Part shown: piece by piece, positions 58,656 to 64,000 of the stretch
How positions within the stretch are numbered: position 1 is the first letter of the stretch
Layout of the letters: each line of letters begins with the position of its first letter
Assembly: GCF_004379255.2 (NCBI RefSeq)
Contig: NC_056045.1
Location: 12,675,593-12,739,592, forward strand
Reading direction: 5' to 3'
DNA length: 64,000 nucleotides
DNA from: Salvia splendens
Taxonomy: Eukaryota > Streptophyta > Magnoliopsida > Lamiales > Lamiaceae
Made by a program: the position numbers and the translations under genes
The notes under the pieces: model-generated
What the model saw: the letters and a program-made list of their open reading frames with translations, nothing else
Databases searched by the model: none
Told to the model about the DNA's origin: nothing

Positions 58656-59800
58656 ACTAATACATTAAGCACGGTTTTACCATTAAGCACTATGCCGGTG
58701 CGGAACGGACAAACTTATCAACAAACTAGAAACTAGAACACAACAACTTTATCGAGGCACACGATTTTCATAGCTACTGAAGGTTAGTATATCATTATAT
58801 CAAACAAAATTGCCTCAGGAGGACTCTTACAAGGATTTCCCACATCGTATTCCCAAGTACGCGTCATAAGATTTCATACTGCAACACATCACCAAAAGCA
58901 CTTAGTTGTTTTCCACGTCACGGTTCGGGTCTTACGTGCTAACCAAAGCACGATTCACTATGAGGCATAAAGACTAATCCGAACGAATTCGTATTCTAGT
59001 GCATTTCTTTTGGTATAACTTTCACTTCTCCATAATTCACTATCAGAGTTTTTTTTTTTAGGGAGGTCAGCCCAGGGCTTCCATCTAAACCATCATCGTA
59101 GTCCGAGTTGCGGTCAACTTGTGATCTAAAGCTTAAGGATCGAGTCGCGAACGTCTAAGTAGGGAAAGTTGTCTACTAAAGCCACTACAAGAAGTGATCT
59201 AAAATTCATCGTAAGCTAAGTCCAATTTTCTTAGACCGTCGTTCTACAAGATTCGTGTGACGCGGTAGGATTAACGATCTCCCAAGCATGGTAATGCAGT
59301 TCGGTTGGGCGAGGATCTACCGTGTGCTATTCCCTTATAGCACTGTTCCTCATTCTCTCTTCCTCGACCTCTGCCCTCTCATGCTTCCTGCATCGGGCGT
59401 TGGTCCTTCTTAGGTGTTATGTCTTGTCGTCGCACATCACGTCCTTTCTTACTAACGTATCTAGTATTGCTCGCCGCACATCACGTCCTTTCTTACTAAC
59501 GTATCTAGTATTGCTTATAATCATCGCTCAGGGAAACGGTAGTAAGAATTCGTTCGAGTCCTACAGTTCGAGTTATGAAAAGATTTCGCAAAAACATTAC
59601 TCTTGTCACTGAATTTTTTTTTTTTTTTTCAAAAAGTTTTCACTTGGTCCTCAAGACACCCCAAGAAACTGTTTTCTCAAAATTATGTCGAACACGTCGG
59701 GCTGGAGTGTTGATCTCGTCGGCTACTTGGTTTAGTCTAGCGAACAAGTCTAGACCATGACTGAAAGGAGTATTTGGATCTCAGAGCAGAAAAGAACTGA
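58656..59800 (-). other. Gypsy 5' untranslated region
   Basis: No convincing gene is present between the primer site and gag. A 41-43 bp segment (CGCACATCACGTCCTTTCTT ... CTAGTATTGCT) is doubled in tandem at 59430-59515. A T-run lies at 59610-59629. Confidence 0.75.
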
Positions 59801-59813
59801 GGCTCTGATACCA
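59801..59813 (-). promoter_or_regulatory. Gypsy primer-binding site, tRNA-iMet
   Basis: TGGTATCAGAGCC on the minus strand, three bases inside the 5' LTR end. Confidence 0.93.
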
Positions 59814-59816
59814 CTC

Positions 59817-62800
59817 TGTCACGACCGCACTTTGCCAAGGATAGCAAAAGCGGATAAATCGCAACTAATAAAGGGATTTAAAGAAATATGGAAGAAATGA
59901 AGATAGAACTTGCACATTGAAAAGTCAAACAATATATGATAGATAAGATCCAAGTATTCGATTACAAGGATTTGAATAACAATGGCATTTCATCAAAATG
60001 AATCAGAGTTTCGATGATGAGAGTTCACTATACTCTCTTAACAAACTGCAGCGGAAAAAGTCCAGAAAACGACTTCGCGTATGAAGACACGAAGCGTCGA
60101 GAGATCCACACTTATTTACTTAAGTAGCATCGACTCTGATCAGCACGCGTCCACCCTATTGCTTAATCTGCACATTTATAAATACATGCAGGGCTGAGTA
60201 CAGGAGTACTCAGTGGGCACTTGCCAAAAAAAAAAAATATAAGTTGTCATCCATCAACAGTATCACACGGGGGTTTTCTTAAAAGGCCCGAGCATACTAA
60301 ATTCTTTTGTGATCTTAAAAGTCCGATTTCAATCTAAGTTCTTGATGTATTCCTCCATGTCTGAGAATCCAGTGGGCCGTGAAGGTGGCCGCCTTCACAA
60401 GCACCCTCGCCGGCCAGCCTCTCTCTAGGATGGCTCACAGCGCTCGCGCACGTAACTCCGAATAGGATTTGCGGTCCTATTGGAAAATGGCTCACAGCCC
60501 TCGCGCACGTAACTCCGAATAGGATTTGCGGTCCTATTGGAAAATGGCTCACAGCCCTCGCGCACGTAACTCCGAATAGGATTTGCGGTCCTATTGGAAA
60601 ATGGCTCACAGCCCTCGCGCACGTAACTCCGAATAGGATTTGCGGTCCTATTGGAAAAGATTGGTTTACAGCACTCGCGCACGTAACTCCAAATAGGATT
60701 TGCGGTCCTATTGGAAAATGGCTCACAGCCCTCGCGCACGTAACTCCGAATAGGATTTGTGGTCCTATTGGAAACCAAGTTTGTTACCAAGTTTTTGGCA
60801 TCGCCAAACTCTCGGCATATAGTCCTCACAGACAGGTCTTGAAAACAAATATTTCATGGCATGACAACAACTTTAAAAGAAATGATCACATCTCCATTTT
60901 TGAGAAAAATGTATTTTATAACTTCAAAACATTTGCTTTATATCCACACTATAGTGCTGGATATTAAAAGAAAGCCCACAATCATATCTTAAACAGAAAG
61001 CTCGTAAAATACTTAGTTACGAAAGCCCACCTCGTATGCTTATCTTCAATTAAATTCTTCGTTAGGCCTCACTTGCCCTTGAATATTTTCTCCCTTGAAA
61101 ATAAATAGCGTAACACGCTAATTAGCACTTGAACTATTTCTCTGAAAAAGAATGCATGCATCCTACAGGATAGCATCTATCTCTTAGTCTCGGCTTATAG
61201 GTTTTCTCTTTAAATCCTAACCTGGCTTCACTGTTCTGCAGCACTTAATTATTTTCTTTACTTCTTTTGGAGAAATTCTATTTTCTCAATAAATATGGAT
61301 TCTTAAAATCCCTCCTTAATTTCCTTCTTCTTCGGATTTTTCTTAAGGCTTCTTAAGATCTCTTAAGGCCGCCCATAGTGTCGCGGGGCGACGCCGGTCG
61401 GCCCTCGCTTCCCAAATTATAATATCTTCCTTCCTTGGAATAAATTATCCGGAAACTAATTTAATTAAGCTCCAAGCTCAATTTCTTAAATTAATTTCCC
61501 TCCACAAAATAATCTCCCAAATTCACTAATTAAATTAAGTAGCCCATTCCAATAAAATCTCATGGCCCAAAACCTTTTTAATTGGGAACAACCCATTCTT
61601 CCTAATTTATTTTCGGCCCATTCTCCTCTCAAAAGGCCCAACTTAAATAAATAAGGTCCATTCTCCTCTCTCTTTCTTTTATTAAATCTTGGCCCAAGTC
61701 ACTTTATTAATGGAATGGCCCAACTAAAACAAATAAGGTGGCCCAACTAATTAATTCCAACAAAGCCCAACTCTTGGGGTCCAAAATACTCCCTTGCTGC
61801 CATCGTGAACTATCTCTCCCCCATTATTTCTCCCAAATCCTGAAATTGAAGAGGAAGAACAGCAGCGCCTCCCCCATCGCGCTCCCTCGCCGTCCGGCTT
61901 CGCCGGAGATCTACCGGCGTAGTCCCTCTCTAATTCGCCCATCCTCTCTCCTTTTCTCTTCGTTCCGGAAATCTCCCAAGTTTCCAATTTCCAAATGAAA
62001 TCCCTAAAATTAGAGATGGAGGAGCAGCGGCGTCTCCCTTCTCTCTCACGGCTCTCCGCCGCTCACGCCCGCTCCCTCCGTTGAACGTCCTCCAACGAGT
62101 GCTCTCTCTCTCGGCGAGTCAGCAGTGGAGAGGAGGCGTCGCCTCCCTCCCTCTTCCTCAGCCGCGGCCTGAAATTTCTCCACGGAAGTTTCCGGAGCAT
62201 CGCGGTCGCTGGAGTCTAGCGGGGAGTCCTCCTCGCTCCGCACCACCTCCGTCTCGCGCGCTGCCGCCCGGCGGCCTCTCAGTCCAGAAGCTAAGTCCCT
62301 TCCCCCTTTCCCCCATTTACTCGTCAATTATCGAGTTATGCATCAGCTTGGTATTGCTTTGTTATCTCAAATCCTTGTTCTTGTGATTTTTGTGCTTTGA
62401 GGGGAAGTTGGGCAGTAGCTTTGTGGTATTGGGATTCTTGGCTATGTGTTATGACTTTACATATGCATTTGGGAGCATTGGCTCACTGTAGCTTTGGTTC
62501 TGCATATGTTCACTGGGGAATACTTGGTGGATTTGCTACTGTTCTATTTTCATACTTGTTGTAGGGATCCTTATGAGGAGTTCTATGTTCTTGTGCTATC
62601 CGACCATTCTATATGATGCAAAAGAGGGTGTTGTCGAGGGGATTACCTTGCTCGGTGATTCCCTTCGGTCCTTGGCTGCCCCTTGACTGCCGTCGCTCCT
62701 CACTCCGTCGCCCTTCACTCCGTCGCACTCCCTTGCCTTGCGAGAATTTGGCAGGAAAACTGAGTGTGGAGTGGGGAGGGAGGCGGTGGTATTTATAGGC

Positions 62801-63617
62801 AAAATGCCTTGGCCTCTTGTGGCAGAATCTTGGGCATTGAGCTCCTAATTTTGGTTATAAGCTCAGCTCTCTTTCTAAGCTTCATAGTCATGTTGTTTAT
62901 ACTATTTTGGTGAAATTCTTGAGGGGAGGAAGTCTTTCCTTGACTTTCCCTTGAGTCTCGATAGGGGAAATTCTTTGTATCAATTTTTGGCTTGTGTTTG
63001 GCTCCTCTTACTTGGTGGCAGTTGGTCTTGATTCCCATTTGGTGTAAGTTGAGAGTGGTCAACTATGGCTGTCCTCACAGCTGAAAACCGCAGCCTCTTG
63101 GCTGCCTATTACTCCTACTATCTTAATTGAGCTTGTCTCTCCTCTTTCCTTTCTTATGTGTTAAAAATTTGACACCCTTTTTGGTGTAATTTTTTTGTAG
63201 GTGAGGTGGCTGCTCCTTGGAGCTACATGGGGCCATATTTTCGAGAAAGATGGAGAGAAGATTGAGGAGGGGTAGAAGATCTCCTATTGTAGCTCCTTTG
63301 ACCAAAGCAACCTTAACTTTTATCTAAGTTTTTGCTACTACAATTCCAATAGAGTAGGATTAGCTACTACTTCATTCCCCTCCTTGGAAGGGTCTCCTAT
63401 GCTTGAATAGGAACCTTACTTGTAGCTTCATTCATCCAATTGTGTAGCTTGTTTTGTATTTTACTGCTCTCATATATGTTCCAAAATTTTCTAATAAGAG
63501 TATTTCATTTACTTTTATCCTTGAAGTAAATTTATTTGCACTTTGATTCCAAATATCTCTTCGTCCAAATTTTTTTTATACTCTAAAAATTCGTGCACGA
63601 AAACTCGGGGTGTTACA
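59817..63617 (-). repeat. Gypsy 5' LTR
   Basis: TG...CA termini, with six 57-bp repeats (60427-60775) and a minus-strand TATA box at 62788-62799. It drives element transcription leftwards. It differs from the 3' LTR mainly by one extra 57-bp unit. Confidence 0.95.
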
Positions 63618-63850
63618 ATAATATTTATAATTTTGAGAGTTCTCTTCATTCTTTCAATTCTTTGCTTTTGACGCTCAAGGCTTTCAATAATCTCCCTAAG
63701 ATATGGAAAATCCACTTCTTTTGGAGGGATATCAAGTGCTGCTTTTACATCTTCTAAGAGAGATTCAATCACCAAAATACCAATTTTGATTTCTTGAATA
63801 AGATACTTTGAATAAGCACCAACACCTTTTCTTCTAAAGATTCCTGTCAT
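63618..63850 (-). pseudogene. EPRV ORF3, N-terminal part, interrupted by LTR element
   Basis: The frame starts MTGIFRRKGVGAYSKYLIQE at 63850 and runs to KIINI, where the LTR begins. Its continuation is at 51343-51360. Its start overlaps the ORF2 stop by one base, as at 43637. Confidence 0.88.
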
Positions 63851-64000
63851 TAAAAATCAAAGGGGTCTTGACCCCCAATAGGGTCAGAAGAGACCGATTC
63901 TTCAGACTTAGATTTTGAGGAGATAGATTTTTGAGCCAAGAATTCAAAGAAATCTTTTTTGATATGTTCTGGAAGATTATCCATAAAGCATTCGGGTTTT
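63850..64000 (-). CDS. EPRV ORF2, C-terminal end (continues beyond window)
   Basis: The last ~49 codons (MDNLPEHIKKDFFEFLAQKS ... GGQDPFDF) match the end of the ORF2 at 43637. This shows that a further tandem viral copy continues to the right of the window. Confidence 0.88.
   Translation of the reverse strand, partial: KPECFMDNLPEHIKKDFFEFLAQKSISSKSKSEESVSSDPIGGQDPFDF

Larger units (their letters stand above)
51361..63617 (-). mobile_element. Ty3/gypsy LTR retrotransposon, complete ends, decayed pol
   Basis: LTRs of 3743 and 3801 bp (TGTCACGACC...GGTGTTACA) flank a 4.7-kb internal region. ATAAT is duplicated at 51356-51360 and 63618-63622. A tRNA-Met primer site lies next to the right LTR, so the element is on the minus strand. 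Gag is intact. Protease, RT, RNase H and integrase are recognisable only as relics. The long LTRs, tRNA-Met primer and gag type suggest a chromovirus (Tekay/Del-like), but no chromodomain was identified. Confidence 0.95.

Noticed and set aside
57316..58668. Plus-strand open frames opposite the gypsy gag
   Set aside because: They are antisense shadows of the gag frame without recognisable domains.

Overview
The window is repeat-dominated nuclear DNA of a flowering plant, probably a eudicot. The evidence is an Athila-type Ty3/gypsy element, a chromovirus-like gypsy element, a Ty1/copia 3' end, two L1-like LINEs with the RNase H domain typical of plant L1s, and several endogenous caulimovirid (plant pararetrovirus, EPRV) copies. 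The only sign of a host gene is a short multi-exon remnant at the left edge, possibly nodulin-homeobox-like. Two satellite families organised as higher-order repeats suggest pericentromeric or centromeric heterochromatin.

Layout, left to right. 1-1704: gene remnant. 1705-8857: strand-asymmetric T/G-rich satellite with a ~1135-bp repeat unit. 8858-13021: EPRV fragment A (minus strand): coat region, movement protein, leader, tRNA-Met primer site and promoter. 13022-14697: copia RNase H end plus LTR. 14806-15726: EPRV fragment B. 15727-19943: 5' half of an Athila element (LTR, tRNA-Asp primer site, gag, protease). 19944-21115: EPRV fragment C (protease/reverse transcriptase). 21116-25448: 5'-truncated LINE on the plus strand. 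25449-31910 and 39059-41769: one 172-bp satellite, split by a 7.1-kb nearly complete LINE (31911-39058, minus strand) with a 16-18 bp target duplication. 41770-51360 and 63618-64000: an EPRV tandem array on the minus strand, with a ~660-bp palindrome of the viral promoter. 51361-63617: a 12.3-kb gypsy element with ~3.8-kb LTRs, inserted in viral ORF3 with a 5-bp ATAAT duplication.

How the parts relate. The best EPRV copy reads movement protein, coat, CCHC knuckle, protease, RT and RNase H, then ORF2, ORF3 and a 54-codon ORF4. ORF1/ORF2 and ORF2/ORF3 overlap at stop and start codons. All copies are broken by stops, frameshifts, deletions or insertions. The A/B group differs clearly from the 42-64 kb array, so at least two viral lineages are present. 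No complete, undamaged element was found.

Most notable observations: two divergent LINEs ending at the same position inside a 10-bp dyad of the satellite monomer; the viral-promoter palindrome, in which only one arm keeps its TATA box; the overlapping small ORFs downstream of the viral polyprotein; and a recent LTR element whose pol region is heavily decayed.
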